From: Desulfobulbaceae bacterium
GTDB taxonomy: Bacteria > Desulfobacterota > Desulfobulbia > Desulfobulbales > Desulfocapsaceae
DNA length: 37,813 nucleotides
NCBI GenBank assembly: GCA_009773475.1
Contig: WSXV01000020.1
Coordinates: 1-37,813, forward strand
Direction: 5' to 3'
The position numbers were made by a program, and so were the translations under genes. The notes under the pieces were generated by a model. That model was not told where the DNA came from, ran no database searches, and saw nothing but the letters and a program-made list of their open reading frames with translations. How positions within the stretch are numbered: position 1 is the stretch's first letter; every line of letters starts with the position of its first letter. Positions 25,680 to 34,441 of the stretch are shown piece after piece.

Positions 25680-25756
25680 TTAGTCCACCTCCTGTCTGAA
25701 ATGAAAATGTCTTGATAAAAAGACGGCATTGTTGCAATTTCCTTCTGCTGTACCAT
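25676..25756 (-). CDS. Possible 26-aa upstream peptide coupled to the TSUP gene
   Basis: ATG 25756 follows an excellent AAGGAGGT with 3-nt spacing (to the GGT end). The frame encodes 26 residues (MVQQKEIATMPSF start, SDRRWTK end) and its TGA overlaps the TSUP ATG as ATGA. No membrane segment or known motif. The strong ribosome binding site and precise overlap argue for real translation, either as a leader that couples or regulates TSUP synthesis or as a microprotein. Conservation is untested. Confidence 0.45.
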   Translation of the reverse strand: MVQQKEIATMPSFYQDIFISDRRWTK

Positions 25757-26369
25757 TTGACCTCCTTCGTGAAATTTTACTGATTATTCATTGACGAACG
25801 TACGCAAACATTTTGTAAAAAAGTCGGCGCTGAATGTAACGTTGTATTACCTAAGCAATAATGACGCCAATTATCTGTGGTGATATATATTTTTTTGCAT
25901 AATGCCGAATTAACGATATTTTTAGAATATTCTCAGTGGAAAAGTGATTGAAATGCGACAGTATTGATTTCTAAATATGCAATAAAATAAATGCACCGCT
26001 ATTTTATTGTTGCATATGAAGAAGATGAGGATATCCGGCGGGATTTCAAAGACCATAAATCCTCCTGCCAGCCTACATCGAGCTATCAATTGACGCAAAT
26101 TTTCATGGCCCCGGAGGGACAGGAGTTACCGATATCTTCTGTCCTAAAAAACTGAAAGGCCGAAGCGGGTGATGTGTTGCTTGAGAAGCTGTGCATGAAG
26201 GAAGATGCACTGTCTTATGCGGGAGAGAACGACAGAATGGAGCAGCACTTCATGGTGATCTAAGATTGATCACCATGAAGTGCCAGGTGTTATTTCAAGT
26301 GCTGTTCATTGTAAACAATGCGAAAAAAATTCAGCCGTGGAACATCAAACCCGCATGGTACAGTTTCTA
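25757..26369. other. Intergenic, about 610 bp: TSUP promoter region, weak ORF, palindrome
   Basis: The AT-rich part 25800-25990 should contain the promoter of the TSUP unit on the minus strand. On the plus strand a frame from ATG 25991 runs to TAA 26261-26263 with one in-frame TGA at 26153-26155 and no ribosome binding site; I do not recognise it. Its end lies in the loop of a 16-bp-stem inverted repeat (26245-26283). Confidence 0.4.
26245..26283. repeat. Perfect 16-bp inverted repeat
   Basis: GCACTTCATGGTGATC (26245-26260) and GATCACCATGAAGTGC (26268-26283) are separated by TAAGATT. There is no adjacent T-run. It lies 86 nt past the chemoreceptor stop on the minus strand and may be a Rho-type stop, an RNA-stabilising hairpin or a remnant of a mobile element. 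Confidence 0.7.
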
Positions 26370-28571
26370 TTATACCTTAAAGCTGCCTAACAGGCGGTTC
26401 AGCTCCCCGGCCATGTTTTGCAGGCCATCGGCACTTTCCTTGATTTTATTGCTGCTTCCGGAAATTGATTCGGCAGCCGAGTTGACCATGGAAATATCTC
26501 TGGCGATGTCGGTGGCGACCTGTGAGCTCTGGCCGACGTTCTCGTTTACCTCCTGGATTCCGATGGATGCCTGAGCGATGTTTTCCGCGATCTCCTGCGT
26601 TGATGTTGACTGTGCCTCGACGTCTGCGGAAATATTGGCAACGATATCGTTGACTTTCGTTATGACATCAGCGATTAAATCAATCTCCTTGACGGTTTCG
26701 GAGGTTGTCGACTGGATCTCTTCAATCTGCCTCTTGATGTCCTGGGTGGCTTTTGCGGTCTGGCGTGCCAGATCTTTAATCTCATTGGCGACAACGGCAA
26801 AGCCCTTGCCTGCTTCTCCGGCCCTGGCAGCCTCAATGGTCGCATTGAGAGCCAGGAGATTGGTCTGTTCGGAAATCTCGGTGATGGTCTCGGTGACCTG
26901 GCCAATGGAGATAGCTGCCCGTCCAAGGATGGACATTTTGCCGGCTGTTCCCGCTGTCTGGTTAACGGCTTCGCCGGAAATGGCCGCGGCATTTTCGACA
27001 TTGCCAACAATATTGCCAAAGGTTGCAGCCATCTGTTCAGCAGCATTGGACACCATGGCGGCATTGGTGGAGGATTCCTCCATGGCTGCCGCCACGGCAT
27101 TCAGGTTAGAGCTCATCTCCTCGGCGGCGGTGGCCACATTCCTTGCTCGACTGGAGGTATCGCTGGATTGTTCCGCCATCTCGGTGGAGATTCCCCGCAG
27201 GTCCTGGGATGATTGGGCAACCGCAGCGGTGTTGGTGGAAATATTGGTGATGATCCCCTGGAGTTTTTCAATAAAAATGTTGAACCAGTGGGCCATCTCG
27301 CCTATTTCGTCACTGCTGGTGCATTCCAGGCGCATGGTCAGATCCCCTTCACCCTCGGCAATGTCCCGCAATCTATTTGCTGCGTTCTGGACTGGGCGGG
27401 CAATGCTTCTGGCCACGAAATACCAGATGATCGTTGCAACGGCGATGGAAAGTAGAACCAGGCTGATCATCAAGATCAGGCCTTGTTGAGCCTTTTCCTC
27501 GATGAGTTTGACGGAACCGAGTATCTCGGACTGAAAGGTTTCGGCAATAATGATCCAATCCCATTTTTTGAAATAGGTATACTTGAAGATCTTTACCTGA
27601 TCGTCCTTCTCACCCTCTACTTTCCAGGACGTCTGCAATTCGGCCACTTCCCCAGGCGCCAGAGTCACCGCTTTTTTTATGATCTCCTGCATATATGGAA
27701 GACCTGTGGCATCCTTCTGATCGAGGACCACCTTGCCATCTTCCTTGCCTTCCTTTGAGATAACATAAGCCCCTTTGCTGTCGACTACCTGAACGTTGCC
27801 GGTTTTGCCCACCACCATCGCCTGAATGGCCTTACGCAAAGTGACGGTACTCTCCTGTGGCACACCAACAAAGAGCATGCCGATAATTTTTTGGTCACTA
27901 TCCTTAATCGGCTTATAGGCGGTGATATACCAGGCGTTTACGACAAAGGCCCGGCCGACAAAGGTTTCCCCTTTCATTACGGCCTGGATGACCGGATTAG
28001 CCGCACCATCGGTGCCGACATGGGGGATGAAGGTGCCGATGGCCCGTACACCCTCCGTGTTCATTACGTTCGTCGCCACTCGCAGCATGTCACCGCCATC
28101 ATTCATTTTTTGAAAGATGGTACAGGTGGTTTGCACCAACTTCTGCACTTCATCCACCACCGGCACAGCGGTCCCCTTTTCCTTGATCTGGCCCAGCCAC
28201 TCCGATCCAACCTGCATTTTCGGCAAGGAAACAGTGACAGCTTCCTTGTTCAACTGATTGATCGCCTTCCAGGCGATGGGTTCCAGCCCCAGGTTGAGTC
28301 CTCCCTTGGCGCGAGCCTGGTCTTCAGCCACATTGAGCGACGAGGCGATCTCCTTCTCAAGGAGCTCCTGCTGGGTGCTTGCCAGGGTATAGACTCCCTG
28401 TACCAGGTGAGTGAAATCGGCATTAGCCAGCTTCATACTCTCTTCCCGGGCGGTTGCCGTGCTCTGGTTATTCTGGAGAATGACCAAGCCCATGGCAGAC
28501 AGGAGCGGTATAATGGTTAAGGTGATGCCGATCAATAGCAATCGTTTTTGTAGCTTCATCTTTTTGAGCAT
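26370..28571 (-). CDS. Methyl-accepting chemotaxis protein with periplasmic Cache domain
   Basis: A 733-aa chemoreceptor. Membrane helix 1 is at residues 10-31, and the periplasmic sensor at about 32-360 is of the Cache_3/Cache_2 fusion type ([35 protein letters not shown]). Membrane helix 2 is at about 364-387, followed by HAMP to about 440, and a signalling domain with the hairpin tip [21 protein letters not shown]. No CheR-binding pentapeptide is seen at the end (LLGSFKV). I chose the ATG at 28571, which has AAAGGAGA upstream, over 28598. The ligand cannot be read; Cache sensors of this type often bind small organic acids. Single-gene unit. Confidence 0.93.
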   Translation of the reverse strand: MLKKMKLQKRLLLIGITLTIIPLLSAMGLVILQNNQSTATAREESMKLANADFTHLVQGVYTLASTQQELLEKEIASSLNVAEDQARAKGGLNLGLEPIAWKAINQLNKEAVTVSLPKMQVGSEWLGQIKEKGTAVPVVDEVQKLVQTTCTIFQKMNDGGDMLRVATNVMNTEGVRAIGTFIPHVGTDGAANPVIQAVMKGETFVGRAFVVNAWYITAYKPIKDSDQKIIGMLFVGVPQESTVTLRKAIQAMVVGKTGNVQVVDSKGAYVISKEGKEDGKVVLDQKDATGLPYMQEIIKKAVTLAPGEVAELQTSWKVEGEKDDQVKIFKYTYFKKWDWIIIAETFQSEILGSVKLIEEKAQQGLILMISLVLLSIAVATIIWYFVARSIARPVQNAANRLRDIAEGEGDLTMRLECTSSDEIGEMAHWFNIFIEKLQGIITNISTNTAAVAQSSQDLRGISTEMAEQSSDTSSRARNVATAAEEMSSNLNAVAAAMEESSTNAAMVSNAAEQMAATFGNIVGNVENAAAISGEAVNQTAGTAGKMSILGRAAISIGQVTETITEISEQTNLLALNATIEAARAGEAGKGFAVVANEIKDLARQTAKATQDIKRQIEEIQSTTSETVKEIDLIADVITKVNDIVANISADVEAQSTSTQEIAENIAQASIGIQEVNENVGQSSQVATDIARDISMVNSAAESISGSSNKIKESADGLQNMAGELNRLLGSFKV

Positions 28572-29052
28572 TTGATCCTGTCTCCTTTGAGGGTGCATTA
28601 AATGTCAGTTTTCATTACCATTAAAAAAAACGTTCTCTGTGTTTATTCGGATTTGAAAAAAAGTCAAATGAAAAATTCACAATAAAGCTAAGGACGAACC
28701 AACCTTGATCAAGACAGATCATGAAGCAGATCACACAAAATCTGAAAATATTGCTTTAAATTCAGTTAAATAGAATGATTTCCGGTCACCTCGAGGTGTC
28801 GAGTAACACGCACAAAGGCATGGGCAAGGAAGGGCTTCTCCTTACAGAGTTTGGAAGCTCTTCAAAATGATACGCATGGTGTTTCAGGTGCAAAGAATAG
28901 AAACTGCGGCAGCTTTGCTTATGGGGTTTGCGATGGTGAGCAGGGGCCTGTTTCTGCGAGGTGAATTGTCAAGGGGAGGCAGACGGAGATCTTGGAAGAT
29001 TCAGGCGTGGGCGGGCAGATTAAGCTGAAGGGGGAAAGGGTAAGCCTGATTT
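28572..29052. other. Intergenic, about 480 bp, no gene seen
   Basis: This holds the upstream region of the chemoreceptor on the minus strand and the 3' flank of the RelE-like gene. A 12-bp palindrome CACCTCGAGGTG occurs near 28788. No convincing ORF, RNA or terminator is seen. Confidence 0.4.
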
Positions 29053-29547
29053 TCACGGGGATTTACAGAGGGCGCAAAAAACGGTTCGGAGGGTCTGCTC
29101 GTCAATGGCGGACATAAGCTGCTCTTCGTACTCATCCTGTTCGTCTTCATTCTGGACAAAGGCAGGCGGATTGGCTGATTCATCCAGAGATGTAAGGGGG
29201 ATGGGTTCAGAATCAACCAGATCCAGGTAGTAGCGGTTGTTATCAATCCAACGCTGGCAGTCGTCATGGCTGCCGATGTAGGTAAAGATCAAGCACTGAT
29301 TGCGTTTCAGTGCGATCAGGCGGAATCCGCAGGAAAGATCGTATTTTCGACAGTCATTGAGCCGTAATTCGCCATGGCGAGTGCGTTTGCATTCCGCCTC
29401 TTCGTGCAGGGGATTGGCTTGGAGTTGGGCGATAATCTGTCTGGCCCTTTCAGTCACGATCCGTTCGTTCTTGCCGGCCTTAGCCATGAAAATCAATCGT
29501 TTGGCGAATCGACGGGTCTGATGAATCTCCAGGGCTATATTTTCCAT
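29053..29547 (-). CDS. RelE/ParE-like toxin-fold protein
   Basis: A 164-aa protein starting at MENIALEI (ATG 29547). The central part (ERARQIIAQLQANPL, then CRKYDLSCGFRLIALKRNQCLIFTYIGSHDDCQRWIDNN) has the strand-helix pattern of RelE/ParE/HigB-type folds with the GSHDDCxRW end seen in a subgroup. The C-terminal 40 residues are acidic. A longer frame to 29853 would overlap the neighbouring gene and is rejected. No antitoxin gene is adjacent on either side, so a solitary or non-toxin role is possible. Function is not established. Confidence 0.6.
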   Translation of the reverse strand: MENIALEIHQTRRFAKRLIFMAKAGKNERIVTERARQIIAQLQANPLHEEAECKRTRHGELRLNDCRKYDLSCGFRLIALKRNQCLIFTYIGSHDDCQRWIDNNRYYLDLVDSEPIPLTSLDESANPPAFVQNEDEQDEYEEQLMSAIDEQTLRTVFCALCKSP

Positions 29548-29578
29548 AATGAGTTGTCTTGGCCTCAGAAAGAATAAT

Positions 29579-29617
29579 CGAGGCTGCGGAGCAAAGGCAA
29601 AGCCCTCCGCAACCTCG
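29579..29617 (-). terminator. Hairpin terminator after the IscA-like gene
   Basis: CGAGG-C-TGCGGAG (29579-29591) pairs with CTCCGCA-A-CCTCG (29605-29617), with one internal mismatch. On the minus strand it follows the IscA-like stop by a few bases and leads into ATTATTCTTTCT. Confidence 0.6.
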
Positions 29618-29620
29618 AGA

Positions 29621-29971
29621 TTAGCAGCCGCAAGAACCGCTGGAACAAGAACCGCTGGAGCAGGAGCCTGCGGTAAGTTTGTTTTCGGAACTGACTGAAA
29701 AGCCGCTGCTTCCGCCGCATCCGCAGCCGGAGGGCTCGACATAATCGACCTTGATGGCCCCGGTGGTTGTAAACAGGGACTTGTCCACAAGAAACATGAC
29801 ACCATCCTTTTCAAAAACCTGATCGGAGCTTTTCTTGTCATCATCCAGTCCAAGGCCGAGTTTCGTGCCCGAACAACTGCTCTGCATGAGTACCCGGATG
29901 GCTGAGGTGATGTTGTTTTTACTCATATACTCTTTGAGATTTTTAACTGCCGATTCTGAAATTTCAAGCAT
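29621..29971 (-). CDS. IscA/HesB-like protein with Cys-rich tail
   Basis: A 116-aa protein of the HesB/IscA (A-type carrier) fold. Seen: SAIRVLMQSSCSGTKLGLGLDD, EKDGVMFLVDKSLF, GAIKVDYVE and GFSVSSENK, the family core pattern. The first conserved Cys is C33 in SSCSG; a GCGCGGSSG segment is inserted, and the tail has a repeated SC-SSG-SC pattern ending GSCGC. A subfamily of HesB-like selenoproteins exists in related bacteria; here no TGA is involved. ATG 29971 follows AAAGGAG. It lies 107 nt after the hydrogenase protease and may help metal or Fe-S delivery to the hydrogenase (inference). Confidence 0.78.
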   Translation of the reverse strand: MLEISESAVKNLKEYMSKNNITSAIRVLMQSSCSGTKLGLGLDDDKKSSDQVFEKDGVMFLVDKSLFTTTGAIKVDYVEPSGCGCGGSSGFSVSSENKLTAGSCSSGSCSSGSCGC

Positions 29972-30078
29972 GTTTTTCTCCTTTTTAGGTGGAATGGGTT
30001 GATCAATGAACTCGTAATCCGGCAAATTGTATCAGTGGAGGCCAAGGAAAACTATGAGGATAGTTTTGAGGTAATGGC

Positions 30079-30549
30079 TCAGGCCGGTACGCTTATCTCG
30101 GCAAAGTGGGAGTGGATCATATCCACAACCTCACCGATGGCCTTTTCCACCGAGGGGCTGCATTCACGGGTGAATTCAAAATAGTCCTCCGCTTCAATGA
30201 GCAGAATCCTCAGTCGGGGCGGCATTTCCTCGGGAAAGAGATCGTAGCCGACCTTCAGGGTGGAGCCCAGGGTCACCGCATGCGAGGTCGCAAGAAGATG
30301 ATCCGCAAAGATATCATCAATTGTCACCTCGGTGATGGTGCCGCCTGGATAACCGACTTTTGCGGCATCGATGATGATGACATCCTCATATCCCATGATC
30401 TTGTCGTTGACCTCAAAGCCGACACCATAAATTATTTCGACATCAACGGGCAGGCTTGAGCGCGAGATACGTTCGGCAACCTCGATACCCGCCCTGTCGT
30501 CTTTCAGCATGGGATTACCGATTCCACAGACCAGTGATTTGCGTTTCAT
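30079..30549 (-). CDS. [NiFe] hydrogenase maturation endopeptidase
   Basis: A 156-aa HycI/HyaD-type protease. Seen: CGIGNPMLKDDRAGIEVAE at the N-terminus with the metal-binding acidic residue, VIIIDAAKVGYPGG with the second Asp, and ATSHAVTLG with the His. It is the last-but-one gene of the Cys-type operon and most likely trims the 27-residue tail of the MvhA encoded at 30613-32076. I prefer ATG 30549; GTG 30561 adds four residues and neither has a good ribosome binding site. It differs clearly from the protease at 2164-2658. Confidence 0.88.
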   Translation of the reverse strand: MKRKSLVCGIGNPMLKDDRAGIEVAERISRSSLPVDVEIIYGVGFEVNDKIMGYEDVIIIDAAKVGYPGGTITEVTIDDIFADHLLATSHAVTLGSTLKVGYDLFPEEMPPRLRILLIEAEDYFEFTRECSPSVEKAIGEVVDMIHSHFAEISVPA

Positions 30550-30565
30550 AAGAAGACTCACGGAG

Positions 30566-30597
30566 ACGCTGGGCAGCCCTGAGAGGCTGCCCAGCGT
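30566..30597 (-). repeat. Perfect 13-bp hairpin between mvhA and its protease gene
   Basis: ACGCTGGGCAGCC (30566-30578) pairs exactly with GGCTGCCCAGCGT (30585-30597) around a 6-nt loop. No T-run follows on the minus strand, so it is more likely an RNA processing or stabilising structure than a terminator. Confidence 0.65.
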
Positions 30598-30612
30598 GGG
30601 AAAGAAAGAAGT

Positions 30613-32076
30613 TTAAAAATTTTTCAAGGTTTGCGTCAATTCCTTCCGGTCGTTGTAGATCTGTATCTCAACCGGGGAGGAGCCTGGACGGACAGCATGG
30701 GTGGCGCAACCCAGACAGAGATCGTAGGGGCGGTAGGCCATCTCGATATGATTGAGAATACCCTCGTCAACCTTGCCGTTCCTGATAAAGTGCTTGGCGG
30801 CCTTGCGAACCGCCAGGTTGATCGGCCCCTTGTTATGGGTGGTGGCGACAACGATATTGGCATCGGTGACGATTCCATTTTGATCCGTCGTGTAGTGGTG
30901 GATCAGGGTTCCGCGTGGGGCCTCGATTATTCCTACACCTTCCCCGGTAACTGCCCCGAGTGGCGTCCGTGCATCCTGGCTGGTGATCTCGGGATCTTTG
31001 GCCAGCATCCGAATCTTCTCCGCACAGTGGAGCAGCTCGATGGCTCTGGCCCAGTGATATCCGAGGATATTGTGGACCGGTTTACAGCCAAAGGTGGCAA
31101 AAAACTGCTGAAAGGCCTCGTTGGCCAGGGGTGTGGTCATTCCCTTGCCCACATTAAAGCGGGCCAGGGGGCCTACGCTGTAGAGGCTGGTTCCCTCGCC
31201 TTCGACAATCCCCTTCCATCCGAGCTTCTTCTGATAGGGCATCTTAAGGTAGGTCCAGGGCAGCACCCGCTCGGAGATGTGGTCGATATACTCCATCCCG
31301 GAGAAGGAGTAGAGTTCCTTGCCGTGCATATCAATAACTTTCTGGGTTCCATCGTATAAGGCGATATAGCCATTTTCATCCACCGAGCCCATATAGTTAA
31401 CCGGCACCTTGTACATCTCGCCGGTGACCAGTTCCATATAGGCAGGATTCTTCAGCACGACGTCCTCGAAGACCTTCAAGGTCAGCTGGCCAAGTTCCAC
31501 GAGTTCTTCCGACCAGCTCTCAATATCTTTCCGCTCTTCCTCGTTGATGGTTTTAGACCAACCACCGGGGATGGCCGCCACCGGATGGATTGGTTTTCCT
31601 CCGAGCAGTTCAAAGATTTTAACCGCCAGCCCACGCTTGCGGAGCACTTCACGACCAAGATCGGCGCCAACGGCATTGATCAGGCCAATAACGTTCCGTT
31701 GTGCGGCAGGTGCTGATGGCCCGACAACAAAATCAGGAAGCCCTAACGCATAAAGAACAACCGCATGGTCTTCCACATAATGGGCGTTGAAAAAGAGCTC
31801 ACGCAGATTGATAGCTGTCGGTGTAGGAACGACTCCATAGACCCCGTCAGAGGCCTTCATGGCGGCGGTAAAATGGACACCCCGACAGACGCCGCAAATG
31901 GTCGAAACGGTGCGGGGAACTTCCTCAATGGGCAGGCCGACGAGGAACTTCTCAAAGCCGCGGAACTCAACGACCTGGAAAAAAGCCTCATCAACATTGC
32001 CGTTTTCATCGAGGAAAATGGCGATCTTGCCATGTCCCTCAAGTCGGGTCAGCGGGTTTATTTCTATTTTTTTCAT
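30613..32076 (-). CDS. mvhA: Mvh-type [NiFe] hydrogenase large subunit (Cys form)
   Basis: A 487-aa group 3c large subunit. N-terminal nickel motif TICGVCRGVHF and C-terminal motif YDLCLGCATH are present, with Cys454 and Cys457; the usual DPC reads DLC here. A 27-residue tail follows His460 and is presumably removed by the adjacent protease. Cys454 is equivalent to Sec451 of the enzyme at 8713-10161, so this is the selenium-independent version. A strong AAGGAGG precedes ATG 32076, and the gene follows mvhG by 33 nt. Cytoplasmic. Confidence 0.94.
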   Translation of the reverse strand: MKKIEINPLTRLEGHGKIAIFLDENGNVDEAFFQVVEFRGFEKFLVGLPIEEVPRTVSTICGVCRGVHFTAAMKASDGVYGVVPTPTAINLRELFFNAHYVEDHAVVLYALGLPDFVVGPSAPAAQRNVIGLINAVGADLGREVLRKRGLAVKIFELLGGKPIHPVAAIPGGWSKTINEEERKDIESWSEELVELGQLTLKVFEDVVLKNPAYMELVTGEMYKVPVNYMGSVDENGYIALYDGTQKVIDMHGKELYSFSGMEYIDHISERVLPWTYLKMPYQKKLGWKGIVEGEGTSLYSVGPLARFNVGKGMTTPLANEAFQQFFATFGCKPVHNILGYHWARAIELLHCAEKIRMLAKDPEITSQDARTPLGAVTGEGVGIIEAPRGTLIHHYTTDQNGIVTDANIVVATTHNKGPINLAVRKAAKHFIRNGKVDEGILNHIEMAYRPYDLCLGCATHAVRPGSSPVEIQIYNDRKELTQTLKNF

Positions 32077-32109
32077 GTAAAACCTCCTTAAAAAAGCCCT
32101 GATTTCAAA

Positions 32110-33081
32110 CTACATCTTCCGGGGAAGGGTGCCTGAGGGAAGGGCATAACGGTAAAAGAACTTAGCCAGATTGGGATATTTTTCCATGAGGCTCGCCGTA
32201 GCGTCCTCGCTGCCGAGAATGGATGCGATGCTGGTGAGAGCCTGGGCGCCATAATCCTCGTTACCGGGGATCGGGCCGCCGCAACCGCGACAAGGGATGT
32301 TTACGTTGAGACAGGAGCCGCCGCAATCCCCTTGCGTGATGGGGCCAAAACAGAGATAGCCCTGCTGCAGAAGACAGACGTTTTCATCGGGAACTCCGTC
32401 CACCATACGCAGGACCTTGTCCACCATTATCCGGCCGCCGTTACCATTCCGGGTAGGATTGCGTTTGCAGACATCGCAGACCGCCTTGCCGTTGGTGATC
32501 CAGGAGCCTTTCGGCGGCAGCTGGTTACTGACCAGCGCGCCGATGGCGATTTCCACATGGGAATGGTGGGGGGGACAGCCGCCGATATAGTAGTCGACAT
32601 CGACGATCTGGTTGAGGGTTCGCACCTTATCCTCGTAAGTCGGCAGGGTCAGATCGTACTTGCCGTCCACCAGACAATGGGGAGAGGGGTAAATATTGTC
32701 TGGATTATCAGTAGTCGGGGTGTTTTTGAAGGCCTTGGAGAACAGCTCTTCTTTGGTATGCAAACTGCCCATACCGGCGGTGCCGCCGAGGGCCGCACAG
32801 ACCCCGAAAGCGATCAGGGTCTTGGCTTTTTTGCGCATGACCTTGGCCATATGAATATGTTCATCAAGACGAATCATACCGTCGATAAAGGCGACATCGA
32901 TATACCCGTCATCCATCGCTTCCAGGTCGTGATATTTCACGTCGGCCACGGTGGGAGCCCAGAAAACCACCTCGAGATGGGCCAGGGCATCGACCAGCTT
33001 TTCTGAGAGATCAACGACGGCCATTTCGCAACCGGCACAACCACCCAGCAGCAGAAAACCAACTTTTATTTTTTCACTCAT
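32110..33081 (-). CDS. mvhG: Mvh-type hydrogenase small subunit
   Basis: A 323-aa small subunit with the proximal cluster motif GGCAGCEMAVVDL at residues 14-26, AFGVCAALGGTAGM and IGGCPPHHSHVE in the middle, and a C-terminal Cys-rich part (CDVCKRNPTRN, GDCGGSCLNVNIPCRGCGGPIPGN). There is no export signal. It relays electrons from the NiFe site to MvhD. Its start overlaps the mvhD stop by 8 nt, so the two are translationally coupled. Confidence 0.94.
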   Translation of the reverse strand: MSEKIKVGFLLLGGCAGCEMAVVDLSEKLVDALAHLEVVFWAPTVADVKYHDLEAMDDGYIDVAFIDGMIRLDEHIHMAKVMRKKAKTLIAFGVCAALGGTAGMGSLHTKEELFSKAFKNTPTTDNPDNIYPSPHCLVDGKYDLTLPTYEDKVRTLNQIVDVDYYIGGCPPHHSHVEIAIGALVSNQLPPKGSWITNGKAVCDVCKRNPTRNGNGGRIMVDKVLRMVDGVPDENVCLLQQGYLCFGPITQGDCGGSCLNVNIPCRGCGGPIPGNEDYGAQALTSIASILGSEDATASLMEKYPNLAKFFYRYALPSGTLPRKM

Positions 33082-33502
33082 TTATCAATTCCTCCTCTTT
33101 TTTCAAGGGATTGGGACCGAGGGCAATCAGTTCTTCGGTGAACTCGGTGATAACCTTGGCGAATTTCTGCCCCTCGGCCCCGGAGATCCACTCCAGTCTG
33201 AGACGACGTGGATCAAATCCCATATCTGCAATCAGCTTGGTGAGTAAATCCATACGATGTTTTGTCTTATAATTGCCATCCTTATAATGACAGTCACCAA
33301 AGTGACAACCACCGACGAGAACGCCGTCCGCACCCTGGGCCAGGGCCTGGAGCACATACTCGGGCTTGACCCGACCTGAACAGGGAACCTTGATCAGTTT
33401 CACCGTGGGAGGATATTTACAGCGCAGATTACCGGCAAGATCTGCACCCGCATAGGTGCACCATTGGCAGGCAAATCCAACGATATTTGGACTAAAAGAC
33501 AT
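33074..33502 (-). CDS. mvhD: MvhD linker iron-sulfur subunit (Cys form)
   Basis: A 142-aa MvhD. It has GFACQWCTYAGADLAG, KVPCSGRVKPEYV and the full GGCHFGDCHYKDGNYK segment with Cys66 and Cys71. Cys66 is the position of Sec66 in the paralogue at 7338-7757. It carries the [2Fe-2S] cluster that joins hydrogenase to HdrA. AAGGAGG, lying inside the end of hdrB, serves ATG 33502. The order hdrA-hdrC-hdrB-mvhD-mvhG-mvhA is compact throughout. Confidence 0.95.
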   Translation of the reverse strand: MSFSPNIVGFACQWCTYAGADLAGNLRCKYPPTVKLIKVPCSGRVKPEYVLQALAQGADGVLVGGCHFGDCHYKDGNYKTKHRMDLLTKLIADMGFDPRRLRLEWISGAEGQKFAKVITEFTEELIALGPNPLKKEEELINE

Positions 33503-33504
33503 AA

Positions 33505-34422
33505 TTACATTCCCTCCTTGATGCGACGGGTGTCGCTTTGAATCTCAGCTATGATCGGATTGCGGTCGATTTGAGAGATGCAGGCCACCTGCTGGGGGTC
33601 AAAACCCATGGCCAGGGCCAGCAGCTGGGTATAGTAGAAGGTGGGGATGGGCTCAAAATCAATCACCCCGCGCCCCTTGAGGATCGGTTGCGACATATCA
33701 AACTGCATAAAACAGGAAGAGCAGGTGGTGACGATCATGTCGGCATTGGTTTCCTCTTTGATCGAGAGCAGTTTTTCTTTAAAGAGCTTGAGGGATTTCT
33801 CCGCATCGGTGGAGCGCATCCCTCCCATGCCGCAGCAGCCTTCGAGGCGGGAGTAATGGCAGACCGTCGCCCCGGTCACCTCACACAACTCTTTTAACAT
33901 CGTCGGGAAGTAGGGATTGTCCTCTTTGACCTTATAGACATCCGAGGGCCAGAGGGTGTGGCAGCCGGTCTGGACGGCGATCTTCAAGCCGTCCAGCTTG
34001 TATTTGAGGTTTTCCCGTATCTTGGTGAGGCCGATTTTCTTATGGAGCACATGGGCCACATGGTAGATATCAGACGTTCCCTTGTATTCCCGATTGATTT
34101 TGGCCAGACTATTGTTGACCGCCGTACGGGTGGCCGGGGTTTCCAAAAAATGCTTGGCCTCGGAGAGCACCCCGAAACAGGAGTTACAGCCGGTCATGAT
34201 GTCGACATTTTTTTCCTCCGCAATGGTGATATTGCGGCTGGAGATGGCGCACCAGGTGTTGAGATCAAAAGACGGGGCAGTACCCCAGGCCGGACAGCAG
34301 CCCGCCCCTTCAAGATCAACCGGCTGAACATCCAAAGCAGGGAATATCTTCCTGAATGACTGCTCTATATCTGGATTCTTGAGCGGAATATTACATCCGA
34401 GATATAATCCAATTTGTTCCAT
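33505..34422 (-). CDS. hdrB: Heterodisulfide reductase subunit HdrB
   Basis: A 305-aa HdrB with both CCG domains: first YLGCNIPL, GAGCCPAWG and TGCNSCFG; second QTGCHTLWP, LEGCCGMGGM and VTTCSSCF. These bind the non-cubane [4Fe-4S] clusters at which disulfides are reduced. In bacteria the acceptor replacing CoM-S-S-CoB is not settled; DsrC-type disulfide is one proposal. An AGGAGAT precedes ATG 34422. It lies between hdrC and mvhD. Confidence 0.95.
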   Translation of the reverse strand: MEQIGLYLGCNIPLKNPDIEQSFRKIFPALDVQPVDLEGAGCCPAWGTAPSFDLNTWCAISSRNITIAEEKNVDIMTGCNSCFGVLSEAKHFLETPATRTAVNNSLAKINREYKGTSDIYHVAHVLHKKIGLTKIRENLKYKLDGLKIAVQTGCHTLWPSDVYKVKEDNPYFPTMLKELCEVTGATVCHYSRLEGCCGMGGMRSTDAEKSLKLFKEKLLSIKEETNADMIVTTCSSCFMQFDMSQPILKGRGVIDFEPIPTFYYTQLLALAMGFDPQQVACISQIDRNPIIAEIQSDTRRIKEGM

Positions 34423-34441
34423 TATTTTCTATCTCCTAAGG

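Noticed and set aside
29548..29853. N-terminal extension of the RelE-like protein
   Set aside because: It overlaps the IscA-like gene in another frame, is low-complexity, and crosses a terminator hairpin.
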